A DNA stretch of 64,000 nucleotides, taken from the NCBI GenBank assembly GCA_964016875.1, contig OZ024724.1:11642501-11706500 (forward strand), given 5' to 3'. The stretch comes from Fallopia convolvulus. Taxonomy: Eukaryota > Streptophyta > Magnoliopsida > Caryophyllales > Polygonaceae. Both the position numbers and the translations under genes were made by a program. This document shows, piece after piece, positions 33,898 through 45,500 of the stretch (the stretch's first letter is position 1; every line of letters starts with the position of its first letter). The notes under the pieces are model-generated. The model searched no databases. It saw only the letters and a program-made list of their open reading frames with translations, and was not told where the DNA came from.

Positions 33898-34940
33898 CAT
33901 CTAGCTACTAGGGTTTCGTGGATCTCCTATATATAAAGGAGCGACACCCAATTGTTTTTTTTACGTCAAGTTTAATCCAAATTCATAGTAGAGTCGAGAT
34001 TCCTCCTAGTTTGGCCCGACGTCACCAAATCCTGCCAACACCCCCTTCGTCTCGTCAGTCCTCCCTTGGGACGACATCTCTCATCTCTTAGCCTCGTCCC
34101 GCCCTCATTCCGATGAGAATTAGAGGCCCACGAGTCCACAACATTAGACTCGTACTTATCCCGGTTATTATTGTCGGAGAAGATCCGGACGTTTCGAGCC
34201 TAGATCCGCCTTTCGTGGATCGAAGACGAGTAGGTTCACATCACCGGTGTTGTCAACTATCAAGGCCTCCGCCTCTGAACCCCTGACGAGACTGTAACAA
34301 ATTCAAGGCATATTAACAGAACAAACTATACTTAAGAAAAGAAGAAGAAGTAAAGAACAAGATTCTCAACTCCATCTTTAAGAACCATACCGAAATCTTA
34401 TCCTCTAACTTTATGACACCAAGATATCTAATGTCACTATTTCTACATGTACAAGATTTAATCACTAAGGAAGAGAACAAACACTCTAGCTGTTTTAGAA
34501 TCCACTAAAGTTTTGATGACAAAGTTGGATACTTCAAGTAGCCATTTTCTCTAGCACAAGAGATATATGCTAAAATGGAGATGCTATGATATCGATCCGT
34601 AATCGTTATATTTATCTTATATGTGTTAACTTAGCTCAACTTACTTTCCGTATACACGTACCGATACATTTTTGTTTGGTCTGGAATTTTCTCGGTAAGT
34701 TGAGATATGATGAGGCCAATTGTTCCTTGAGAATGTCAATAAGAAAGAGAAGAAGGAAAAGAAAAAAAATGGCCTTTTGAATTACAATGGGTCATTTACC
34801 TTTAATTTGTTAGTTGATAAGTGTTGTATGTTTTTTTCTTGATATTCTTTTGATAGCATGAAATTTGATTTAAGATTAAGTAAGAAAATCATGTAAAGGA
34901 ATAATCTTTCCTTCTACAAATTCTTTAATAGTGTAGTTTA
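33898..34940. other. Non-coding stretch, end of an unassigned repeat
   Basis: The stretch has a TATA-like TATATATAAAGG near 33930 and a GC-richer block to about 34300 that continues the repeat left of Athila 2. From about 34310 on it is AT-rich with no convincing ORF (a 64-residue basic ORF at 34586 has no recognisable features). Confidence 0.4.
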
Positions 34941-35208
34941 GAGTTTGGTACAAATGAAACAAACTGTTATCCTAAAACGTGAAACAAATGCACTTTTTCT
35001 AGTTCATAATGCACTTTTCATACAAAAGTGCATTGCAAAATACAAAAACTACAACCTGAAAAAATACACTACAAAAAGTAAGAAAAGTGCACCGCAAAGT
35101 ACGAAAACTGCAAATCCGAAATACTGCACTCTATAGGAAAAGTGCACTACGAACTAGAAAAAGTGCATTCGTTTCAGGGTAAGAGTTCGTTTCATTTGAA
35201 CCAAACTC
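34941..35208. mobile_element. Mutator-like MITE with long inverted repeats
   Basis: The 268 bp unit starts GAGTTTGGTACAAATGAAAC and ends GTTTCATTTGAACCAAACTC. The inverted arms extend roughly 75 bp (including AATGCACTTTTTCTAGTTC). Direct repeats GTGTAGTTTA (34931-34940 and 35209-35218) flank it. A 9-10 bp duplication with long TIRs fits a Mutator-like MITE. Confidence 0.75.
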
Positions 35209-35644
35209 GTGTAGTTTATAGTGCTAATCAGCTTGAAAGAGACACTTAAAATTAGAGTAAGGTTAAATGTGATCAAATAAGATAACTTATAAGCTTTAGC
35301 TCAACAGATTCTTTGATATTGATGATTAATGAACAACTACAACAAACAAAGAACACATCCTTAACTAAGTGATGAATAGGGTCTTTCAATAAATTTTTGC
35401 TTGTTTTAACCAAATTCAATGAAAGCCAGAGACCTCACATTTAGCTAATGATGAACAATGAAGTTTGTAGTTCAAATGAGCTCGTGAAATCAAAGAAATT
35501 GAATAAAATCAAAATATGATGTAACTCATAAGCTCAAGTTCAAAAGATTCTCTAATAAGGCTGGTCATGGGTCGGATTATGGGTTGGGTGGAACCCTTCC
35601 ATCATAGATGATTAAAGAACAATGAAAGTACACAAATAACAAAA

Positions 35645-36080
35645 TGCTAATAATTTAATAAAGAGGTTAATTTTCTATATATAGAAAAGTAAAGATGATA
35701 AGTTCTCACTTTGACAAAAAAAGGCCATATAGTATATGGACAAAAGAATCAAGTTACAAGTTGGTCTCAGGTTCGATTCTTGCATCCGATCCATTACTTG
35801 GGTGAAAAATCAAGTCTCACTATCCTTCATTCTACTAGGTCGAGCCGGTCGGCGCAAATCAATTTACCTGGTTTGTGCGCTTTATAACAATTAGTTCACG
35901 AACACGAGATTTACCACCATAAGTCAGTCCTTCGTTAAAAAAAATGTACTAATTTTATAAAGAGGGTTATTTTTTTACAATTTTATAACAACCAAATTTC
36001 ACTTCCATAGAATTAAAGATGATAAAAGTTCCCACTTTGACAAAAAAGGCCATATAGTATATGTACAAAAGGAATCACCC
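35645..36080. repeat. Duplicated promoter segment upstream of the glutaredoxin
   Basis: About 110 bp including AAGATGATAA, TCACTTTGACAAAAAA and GGCCATATAGTATATG is present at 35645-35755 and again at 35948-36078. The DNA between the copies contains CTCAGGTTCGATTCTTG, a good match to a tRNA/SINE box B, so a SINE-like fragment may lie within (low confidence). The downstream copy lies about 55 bp before the gene's TATA box. Confidence 0.6.
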
Positions 36081-36130
36081 TTTCAATCCCAAGTCATAAG
36101 GAAATCTCCAAAGATAGCCCACCTTGTATC

Positions 36131-36140
36131 CTATATATAC
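36131..36140 (+). promoter_or_regulatory. TATA box of the glutaredoxin gene
   Basis: CTATATATAC lies about 120 bp before the ATG at 36261. The leader between them is A/C-rich and free of upstream ATGs in a good context. Confidence 0.5.
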
Positions 36141-36260
36141 TTCTCAATCACAAACCAAAATCACATCAAAACTCACAAGTCATCTCATAAAATTTCCATT
36201 GCAAACCTCATACAAAAAAAACCCTAATTTCCAATTCAATCCCTAAGAAAAACCCTAAAA

Positions 36261-36554
36261 ATGGATGATGTAAGAGAGATAGTCCATGACAAGCCGGTGG
36301 TAATCATTAGCAAGAACTCATGTTGCATATCTCACTCCATGAAACAACTCATAAGTAGCTATGGAGCGAATCCGACGGTCTATGAGCTTGATGAGATGCC
36401 AAATGGACTAGAGATTGAGAAGGTGTTGAAGATGATGGGGTGCAAGCCAAGTGTGCTAGCTGTCTTCATCGGCAGGCGGTTTATTGGTGGAGCTAATGAA
36501 GTCATTATTTTTCAAGTGCAAGGCAACCTTGTTCCAATGTTGATGGAGGCATGA
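36261..36554 (+). CDS. CC-type (class III) glutaredoxin-like protein, probably degenerate
   Basis: The 97-residue single-exon ORF has the plant CC-type glutaredoxin layout: KPVVIISKNSCCIS with the CCxS active site at residues 21-24, then VYELDEMPNGLEIE, a CKPSV segment and FIGGANEV. Family members are cytosolic/nuclear proteins that use glutathione and act with TGA factors in development, nitrogen and stress signalling. Three oddities point to decay. The usual cis-Pro before the VFIG strand is Leu. The usual GG after FI is GR. The protein ends PMLMEA without the C-terminal GAxW/ALWL tail. The stop is TGA where Gly is usual, and the next codons read A-I-Y-I-W. The start is the only ATG in frame before the domain. 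Neighbours are non-coding repeats. It could be expressed as a truncated form or be a recent pseudogene. Confidence 0.8.
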   Translation: MDDVREIVHDKPVVIISKNSCCISHSMKQLISSYGANPTVYELDEMPNGLEIEKVLKMMGCKPSVLAVFIGRRFIGGANEVIIFQVQGNLVPMLMEA

Positions 36555-38032
36555 GCTATTTATATTTGGAACAGAACTTGATCGATCTTGACAAAGTCAT
36601 ATACTAGAAGGAATGAAGGAAAATATAGAGCCATTTGATTTTTGTATGTTTGCTTGTTTGTCATATTTTTTTCACACTGTGATTACCTATGTAATGGGAA
36701 TCATACTTGAATATAATGGTTCATTGCAAGTACATTGATGTCTTATGTTATATGGAAACGGGAAATAAAAACGACATGAATACAAGAAATGTCAAGATAT
36801 CGGAATTTTACACTAGAAATGAGTTTCCTAAACAAAAATAAATACGAAAACGAGAAAACATATAGTTTCCATAATTTTTATACTAAAATGAGTTTATGAT
36901 ACGAAATGAAAAGCGCTATAATATTAGAGTTTCATGGTAACATAGATGATGTGTGTACACAAATAATTTTGATAGTCTCAAACACAACACATAGTACATT
37001 AACTTACTTTGGTAATAGTCAACTAGTGCATTATGGTTAGCCCAAAGAAAGTTTCACCTATTTCATCATGTCCAGTTTATATTTTGTTGTAGTGTTAACC
37101 TATCATTAAATGCATACTTGAGGAGTTGATGAAATGTGTTTATGTAGTTGATCTTAAAAAAATTCAACTAGCGTGACTATTCGGTAGTTGGAGTTGAAAC
37201 ACATTTTTATAGTTGATACTAGTTCATTTTTTTGCACAAAAAATAAGTAGGAGTAGGGATACTTATCTAGTTGATATGCGTTTATTTGACCTTAGTTGAA
37301 AATTTTCATCCTATTCTACACATCTTTTAACATTAAATCTGAACAACAGTCATCAACTATCATTTATCAAACATATATTAGCTTATCTAAAAAATTAGTA
37401 TCTAAAAATTTTAATTACAAATTGCACATACTAATTTCAACATCAACAATATCAACATCAATTCATATAAGTACATCGTTATCGAACGGAGCCATTCACA
37501 TATCATAAATCTTGGAAGTTAATAATTGGGTAAGTACTTGGTACATGTATTAATTAGTACCAGGATGAGCCAAGTGATTCATTTAATATCTTAACAAAGG
37601 CATTGCTTACATCTTTAATATTTTTAAAGATATACAACATCAACTGAGTTACTTTGGTTTGTACTTGATTTTCAAGAGAGAAAAAGAAGAAGCAAGAATC
37701 ACTAGTATACTTTGCAAGTGGAGATTGATATTCCCTTTATTCTCTCTAAAGCATCAATTAAAGTGAATACATTAAAACTGTGTGAAGTCAATAAATTACC
37801 GTAACAAGCAAAACTTAGATACCTAACAAGATATAAATATGGAATGAATAATTAGAATAAATTTGCAGACTTTAAACAACTATAAATGACCATATTTATC
37901 ATCTTTAAAATGTGGCAATACTTATCCTTGATCAAGCAAATTCTAGAAATATAAAATGAATCCATAAAATCCCACAAAATTGATCATAGTGAAAGATGCT
38001 CTCCTTCATAGATTATCTTGAGGAATCAATCA
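36555..38032. other. Intergenic stretch, no gene seen
   Basis: AT-rich DNA downstream of the glutaredoxin. Short ORFs here (for example at 37296) show no domain or codon signal. The right boundary is the presumed end of the Sirevirus LTR. Confidence 0.6.
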
Positions 38033-38881
38033 TGTTGGATCGTGACGCGTCAATAACAAGTCAGGGAACTAGTAATGTTCCCTCGGCAGCGGAAATTAAC
38101 AATAAGAACACAAAATTTAGAGAGAAAAACTTTTTGTCCGACCAACAAGTCATAGAAAGAAAAAACTTCTACCTCTAAGACTCCTTCTCAGAGGATTTTC
38201 AATAAAATACCTTTATTAAGTTTCAACGATTACAAGGCAAGTCAAGTTCCCTAGTAACTAAGACACCAACCATAGTGCAACCAACTAGACTTCTACAACC
38301 CTAAGTGTAAACCTAAGACAAAGTAATCTACTGACTTACTTGTGGATTCTTCACCGGAAAAAGCCACACACTCATACACTTAAAAAGCTGACTCTTCAAG
38401 TTCGTCGTCTTCAACTACACTTTAACCCTAGCTAAACCTAGATATTTATAAGATAAGTTAAGCTAATCTCACACGTAATTCTTACCTAATTACGTTGATA
38501 TTCCACTTAACAAATCCCACACAATAAGGAGAAAGTATTGTTTGTTATTTCGGATCCTCTACCATGCCAATTCTTGCCAAAACCGAATGATCTCGGATTT
38601 CCGTAGATAAGATCGTGTGAAGATTGATCTTATCCTTCCTTTGATTTCCTTAAGCAACCGCCTACAACTATCATATCTTCGTAGAAGATTGCTCGCAGAA
38701 GATCTGGTAACATGCCATTAATTGAAAGCCGCGTTCCGTCTGAGACGCGCTTCGTAAATCTGTCACTCGTTCCCTCCATCGTTCCTTACAATGTTCCATC
38801 ACTCGTGACCATGTACCTGTTTTCCTGAAACACTTACATTTAGAAGCAAGTTATATCAACTAAGTTTGTTATCATCAAAAC
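38033..38881 (-). repeat. Sirevirus 3' LTR (start missing)
   Basis: On the minus strand the sequence opens GTTTTGATGATAACAAAC, a common Sirevirus LTR beginning, has TATAAATATC near 38455 and ends GATCCAACA at 38033. Its first bases were lost when the Tekay-like element's right side and the Sirevirus junction were deleted. The left boundary is inferred from the TG/CA rule only. Confidence 0.5.
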
Positions 38882-40691
38882 TGTAACATCCCCGACCAAA
38901 GTGCATACGTCATTCTACATTCATATAATATAAAGAGCATATGCATAACATATTGACATGATATATAGTGAGTTCTTAAAAGTAATATTTATTTTCGAAT
39001 TAAATTTATTATATTTTAAAAAAAAATTAATTAAAAGTTAATTATTAAATATTTCAAGGTAAAGTTTATAGTAAACGAGTATAAAGTGGGATTTTGACAA
39101 AGTTTTAGCCGACTTTGCAATTCTTGCCGACTAAGACTTCCTTGAATGGATATATATATATATATATATATTCTGCATGTTCTTTCTTTTTTAATATGGA
39201 GCAACAAAAAAAAACATAGAGGAGGTTTGATAGTGGATACAAAAAAACAAGAGGAAGTTTGTTGGTTTTGAGTTTATTTGTTGGATCTGGTATAAGATCT
39301 CTTCTATCGGGTTTTAATCTCGAAGTACAAGCTTGATTTCGTAAGTTTTAATTAGTTAATGGTTTATCTGGATTTTCTAATTTATCCAGATCTAGATGTA
39401 TAGTTGATTTTGATTTTAATATCAGTCGATTTATAGTTCTCAGAGGGTGTTTTCGATATTGGATTTATATTCAGAAAAAGATTTCAGAGTAATTTTAGGT
39501 TTTTGCTTTGTAATGATATCATGGGGACTTTTGATCAAGTTTTATATAAAGGCTTGAACTAGAAAAATGTTCTTCTATATATATAGTTTATTGTTGTCAT
39601 GTTTTAAGGGATTTGGAATTATATGCAAGAAGTTATAATGTATTCTGGCATTTCATTGCATTTGGGGTTAGAGTTTATAAGAGTAAATACCCTAATTTTC
39701 ATTGGGTTATATATAGGAGCACAAGTCATAGATCGTGGTCAAAGAGAAAAGGAAGAGATAAAGTATCTGTCATAAACAGGTGAGTATAGACTGGAGATTC
39801 AACCCTATGTGCTATATTAGCTATATGGATATATGTGCTATATTAGCTATATGGATATATATGTTATATGGATTATATGGATATATGTGTTTTATATGAT
39901 ATCTCTGAAATTTCCAGAGTTGTTTGCACATAAAGTATGTTAACAAATGACATATGATATATGGTCACATGATGCATTTGATTGCATAGAATATTGCAAT
40001 GAGATTAAAAGGACATGTGATTGTCTTGCCCTGAATTTGTATTATAGGACTTATGGGTCATACATGATCTTCGGATCATACATGATCTTCAGATCAATAC
40101 AGGATCTACGGATCATACAAGACCTACGGGGCATAATTAAAGTGACCATAAGAGTCCATATACAGTAAACCCGAGGTAGGTTAAGGCTTGAACAGTTCAC
40201 AGAATAATAAATCGGATACATCGGCATTTGAATTTGCATAGTAAATTCCTATATGACATATGTATAATATGTATTTATATGTACATGGACTAAATGTTTG
40301 ACTCTGTGTGAAATAATTGATGATGGGTTATATTCACTGAGTATGCGACTCACGTAAATCGCAAAACAATTTTTCAGGTTCAGGTAGAACTTACTGATGT
40401 GTGTCTCTTTTACAGGTCACATTCATACAGGCCGGCCGGCTGAAGCTCAATGCAACCTTCTCCTCCTCATTTTGGATCTTATACATATGAGTTTTTAATA
40501 TAAGTTAGAGTGATAGATGTTTTAGTATGTAAAGTAAGGACATAGATGTGTGTGTGTGTGTGTGTGTGCAACCTTTTATGGTTGTTAATGTCTTCTATAT
40601 GTTTACATGGACAATTGTTATATGTTAATTATCTCCTTATATAAGAGATAAGTTTTACAGAGTATACGTCATAGGGTGTAAGAGTGTCACA
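38882..40691 (+). repeat. Tekay-like 5' LTR (1810 bp)
   Basis: Starts TGTAACATCCCC and ends GTGTCACA, with a TA microsatellite near 39150 (longer than in the right copy) and a run of repeated GGATCATACAAGA-like words near 40055-40125. Confidence 0.85.
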
Positions 40692-40700
40692 CCTAGTTTT

Positions 40701-40712
40701 TGGTATCAGAGC
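40701..40712 (+). other. Primer-binding site, tRNA-iMet type
   Basis: TGGTATCAGAGC, the canonical plant initiator-Met complement, lies nine bases after the LTR end. Confidence 0.85.
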
Positions 40713-40939
40713 AGGGATATGATTCTTTAAGGGCATGCATTCATAAGCATATGTAATTGACATTAGAATTGCATTCATGAGCATGATGCATAAAGGAAAG
40801 AAGGTTCAGCCGTGCCACATCAGTTTATAAGAGCAATTTATACAACACTACATGAGCATACATTTCATACGCATGAACCATAAGAAGAGAAAGTACAGAG
40901 GAAATGGTAAAGGTACCGATGATATATCGGAATTGTATA

Positions 40940-42535
40940 GTAGAGTTACTAGTTGATTTGATCTTGCTATTCCTGCACGAGTTTGATATTATATTGGATA
41001 TGATTGGTTGTCAAGATACCATGCTAAAGTGGATTGTTTTACAAAGAGGTATTGATAGACTCACTTGGGAAATCTAGAGTGATTTTCTATGGTAATAGAC
41101 AAATGGTACCCACTTGCCTAATATCTGCATTAGCGACTTTTCGTATGACCAGAGAGGTATGTGAGGCATATCTAGCCCATGTTATAGACAGTACAGTTGA
41201 ATGTGATGAGGTTGTAGATATTCAATTGTTAGAGATTTTCTAGATGTGTTTCCAAAAGATCTTCCAGTATTGCAACTGATAGAGAGATAGAGTTTACTAT
41301 GAAATTAATGTCAGATACTACATCGATTTCTATTCCTCCATATTGGATGGCTCTTCTAGAGTTACAAGAGCTAAAGAAATAGTTACAGGATTTGTTGGAA
41401 AAAGTATACATTAGGGCTAGTGTATCTTATGACTGTGCATAGATTACAGAAAGTTGAATCAGGTGACAATGAAGAACAAATATCCATTGACAAGAATAGA
41501 TGATGTATTTGATCAACTTCAGTGTGCAAAGGTATTTTCGAAGATAGACATCCGATCAGGATATCATCAGTTAAAGATAGCTAAAGATGACATTATCAAG
41601 ACAATATTCAGAACTCGATATGGGCATTATGAGTTTCTGGTAATTCTATTTGGTTTGACTAATGCACCAACATAATTTATGGCTTCGATGAACAAGGTAT
41701 TTTAATATTTTCTAGACAGATTTGTGTTCATCTTTATTAATGATATATTGGTATATTCGTGGAGTACAGCTGAGCATGTTGATCATTTGCGTACTGTGCT
41801 ACAAGTCTTGAGGGAAAAATTGTTGTTCGCTAAACTGAGAAAGTGTGAATTCTGGTTGGATCATATGGTATTTTTAGGACATATAGTATTTGGAAGAGGT
41901 ATAGGGGATTGATTCTAAAAAGTTTGTAGTAGTGGTAAACTGGAAAGAATCAACTATAGTTACAGAAGTTCGTATCTTTCTTAGTATGGTTGGATACTAC
42001 AAACTATTAGTGGAAGGATTCTCTATTATAGCTGCACCACTTACTAAATTTCTATGAAAGAATGCTTAATTCCATTGGTATTTTGCGTGCCCACAAGACT
42101 TTAATGAGTTAAAGCACTGACAGACTACAATAGCAATATTGAGAATTCTTATAAGTACAAGAGGATTTGGTATTTACAATGATGTTTCATATCAGGGTCA
42201 TGGCTATGTCTTTATGCTTGATGGAAAGTAATTGCCTATGCATCACGATAGTTACGACTACATGAAGGTTCTTATCTTGTACATGGTTTAGAGTTGGCAG
42301 CAGTAGTATTTTCTCTAAAGATTTGGCGACATTTTCTATATGGAGAAACATTCTATATCTTTACAGATCATAAGAGTTTGAAGTATTTGATTATCCAAAA
42401 GGAGTTGAACATGCGACAGAGACGCTGGATGGAACTACTGAAAAATTATGATTGTACGATCGAGTATCATCCGAAAAAGGCCAATGTTGTACCATATGCT
42501 TTGAGTAAAATATCTAATGGTTTGATGGAAGATAT
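40940..42535 (+). pseudogene. Tekay-like pol: protease end, RT and RNase H
   Basis: Fragments in order: a protease C-terminus (YDWLSRYHAKVDCF), RT from about 41454 (KYPLTRIDDVFDQLQCA, FSKIDIRSGYHQLKI, FRTRYGHYEF, then FINDILVYS where YxDD is usual, so the second catalytic Asp of that motif differs), LRKCEFWLDHMVFLGH, and RNase H at 42294-42535 (FTDHKSLKYL, QRRWMELLKNYDCTIEYHP). Stops and frameshifts occur about every 200 bp. The frame is cut at 42535 by the solo LTR and resumes in frame at 46690. Essentially no gag remains before it. Confidence 0.85.
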
Positions 42536-45500
42536 TGTAATATCCGCAATATTCCAAGACGTTAAATCCAATATAATATAATTTTATAATTCTTTCTTTT
42601 ATAAAGGAGAAACTTTAAATATATTCTATATATATAACCCTTTTTTCTCGTTAAAAAGAGTTTCGTACGTAAATTAAAATTTAATAAATTGCAAGAGGGC
42701 ATTATAAGGGTTAGGAATAAGTAAAAGCATTTAAAAATGCATCATAATTTCGGTTTTTAATAAACAAAAAGAGGTACAACAAGCTAGTAAAAATACAATG
42801 AAAATTCAATAAAAGGAATGCAAGAGCCGGGATTTGAACCCGAGCCCTCTTGCAACTTCGCCTCACACGCCCCTCCCCTCTCCCGCTAGACCAATGTGAC
42901 TTTCTTGGCATTTACCCCACTCTTTTAATTTTATATCAATTTTTGAGTCTTCTTCTCCAAACAAGTCAAAGTGATTTGACATGGGAGCAATGCATGTTCT
43001 CCATCTTCTCCTCTTGCTTGCAAGACTTCTCTTCTTGCATCACCCTCCATCATCTTCAAAATAACACAAGTGTGACCAATGGAGGATCATCCTCATCCTC
43101 TCCATTGGTGCATCACCCATGGCATGGATCACAAGCTTCCTCCCCTTGGCCTATAAAAAGGGCCTTCATCTTCTCCTAACACACACCCATTCATCCTCCT
43201 CCTCTCCTTCTTACAAATTGCTCTCTTGTACTTCAAAAATCAGCCACAATCAATCCTTGTTCTTCCATCAAAAACACACCAAAATTCCCTCCTTCTCTCC
43301 CTTGGAGCCCCGTCTGACCGCCCCTGCCCACCGGAGCACCACCAGTGCGCCGCCGAGCACGCCGGAACCACCGCAGCCTCGCCGTCGTCCCTGGTCCGCG
43401 CCGCCCCAACACCGCCGCCCTTCCCCTGCCTCCTCTTCCCTGCATTTTGTAATTATAGAAACTAGTAAAATCCAATTCCCCTCTTTTTATTTAAATTATG
43501 TTTTATTAAAATTAAATCCTTTAATGTTAGTAGTAGTATTAGTAGGGTCAAAGAATAAATCAAATAAGGAATATAAGAAATAAAAAAAATAATAAGTAAA
43601 AGATCTTGTTAGTTGAATATTAAAAACAAACTAGAATTTCCATGGTAACTTAACCTTATAAATAGGAAATTATTATTGTGCTTATTATAAATCATGCTAC
43701 TTACATAACATAAATAGTTTTTAAAAAATAAATATAGCATACAAAATTAGTAGTTAATAGTATCATCCTTTTAAGAAGAGAAAATAAGAATTTTATAGGA
43801 TATGATTTGTTGCATGTCTTAAACTATAGATGATATCCTATTATATGATTTTAATAATAATAATGAATAGGTTTATTAAATAAATTCATTATTTACTAAA
43901 ATATAAAGTAGCATACCCCTAAGTGTAAAGCTACCACAAAATAAGAACTTTTGTAAAAGTATTTCTATATAAAGTTACTATTATAAAGTTGTAGGTTTCT
44001 ATATTTAAAAGATATTTTGTTGGAAGAATACTTATATTTATATCAGATATTAATGTACATATCACTAAGTGTAAAGAATATAATGATATATGAATTTTTA
44101 TAATGATGATAGATATGTTAATGAATCTATTGTTTAATAAAAATATTAGTTTGACCTACCTCTAGGTGTAGATATTTCTAAAAGATATGAGCTTTAATTA
44201 TAAATATATAAGTTGTGACAATAAGTTAATATATAATATGTTATTATATTACTAAGTTATAAAAGTTGACTTGCATGACAAGATATTGGAGAAATATGGG
44301 AAAGATGTTATAAATTGAATTAAGATATCATAATGGCCTAGACATAAGATTTATTTAATAATAATGGTAGGGATGATAAAATACTTATGACATAGTATAA
44401 ATATAACTAATCTAAATACTTGTAGAGAACCCTTATAAAAATATTATTATTATAAAGATTGTAGTCATGGACTATACTTGACAGTAGACATTGATTTTCT
44501 TAAAAGACTAATATTGATAATAATTATATTATTAAAGTCACCATAGGAGAAGAATATTAATTTGTTAATCACTAAAGTATAGAGAATTATTACAAAACAT
44601 AAGTCTAGGTTATATACAAGAAGTATGATCTTATAAAGAGTCTATGACATTATATAGCCTAAAGTTGACTTGTTTGGAAATAAATCATTTAAATATAGAA
44701 ATGATATTATTTTATAAACTACAATGTTATAATATTGGACTATAAATATGAAGTAGGATACTTATAAGTCAGGATGATGGTATAGACTATGATCATAAGT
44801 ATTTTTCAAGTCTTATAATGTAAAAAGGATTATAGGAATAGTGTAAACAAGGAGTGTAATATATAGTAATTTTAGTAAGTTACTTTATAAAGAAAATAGG
44901 TTATAAGTCTATTAGCGTTATTTAAAGTGAAATATACAATTAAATGAAATTCAATTAAAGGGGGCATTATTAATAAAGTATTATGATGAAGGAAATAATA
45001 TTACAAAGTTCACTAAGGAATATTTTGGAAATTTAAAAATAAGAGTTTAATTAAGTTAAATATGTCAAAAGGTTAAAATAGATTCTTTAAAAGCTTAATA
45101 AGGATTGTACATTCTAAAGGAAAAACACTTTTTAGATAAAGTATGATATTTTTGTAAAATTATACCTGCCTAAATTATATTAAAAGGAATTAACAAGTGA
45201 AGTTAAAAAGGATTATTTTAATATTATTAAATAGAATTTTTTAATGGAATAAAAAGGATATTACAAAACCAAAATAATAATAAAGGAATATTATTATTTT
45301 AAGAAAATAACATTCTAAATTATTATCTTAATAATTTAGAATTCCAACATTAAGAGGTAATCCAAACATTAAGAGGAAGTCATGATTAAAATTCTCTCGT
45401 AAATTCCGTGTCGATAGGAAGGTATTCTCGCTCGAAATCGTGAATCACATAATTCCGTCAAAGCTCGATAGTTAAAACTCGCCAAAGCTAAGGCAAGTGG

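Noticed and set aside
21400..34310. Two ends of a single named LTR retrotransposon around Athila 2
   Set aside because: The flanks join logically, but no LTR pair, primer site or protein was found, so the family was left unassigned.
34586..34780. Small basic ORF of 64 residues
   Set aside because: AT-rich surroundings, no family, no promoter or splice support.
42820..42911. Functional tRNA gene
   Set aside because: Box A and box B are good, but the arms do not form a cloverleaf and no clear anticodon arm is seen; called SINE-like instead.
43119..43583. Pro/Ser-rich ORF of 154 residues
   Set aside because: Lies in the CT-rich leader of the long solo LTR, no conserved domain, and ends in AT-rich noise.
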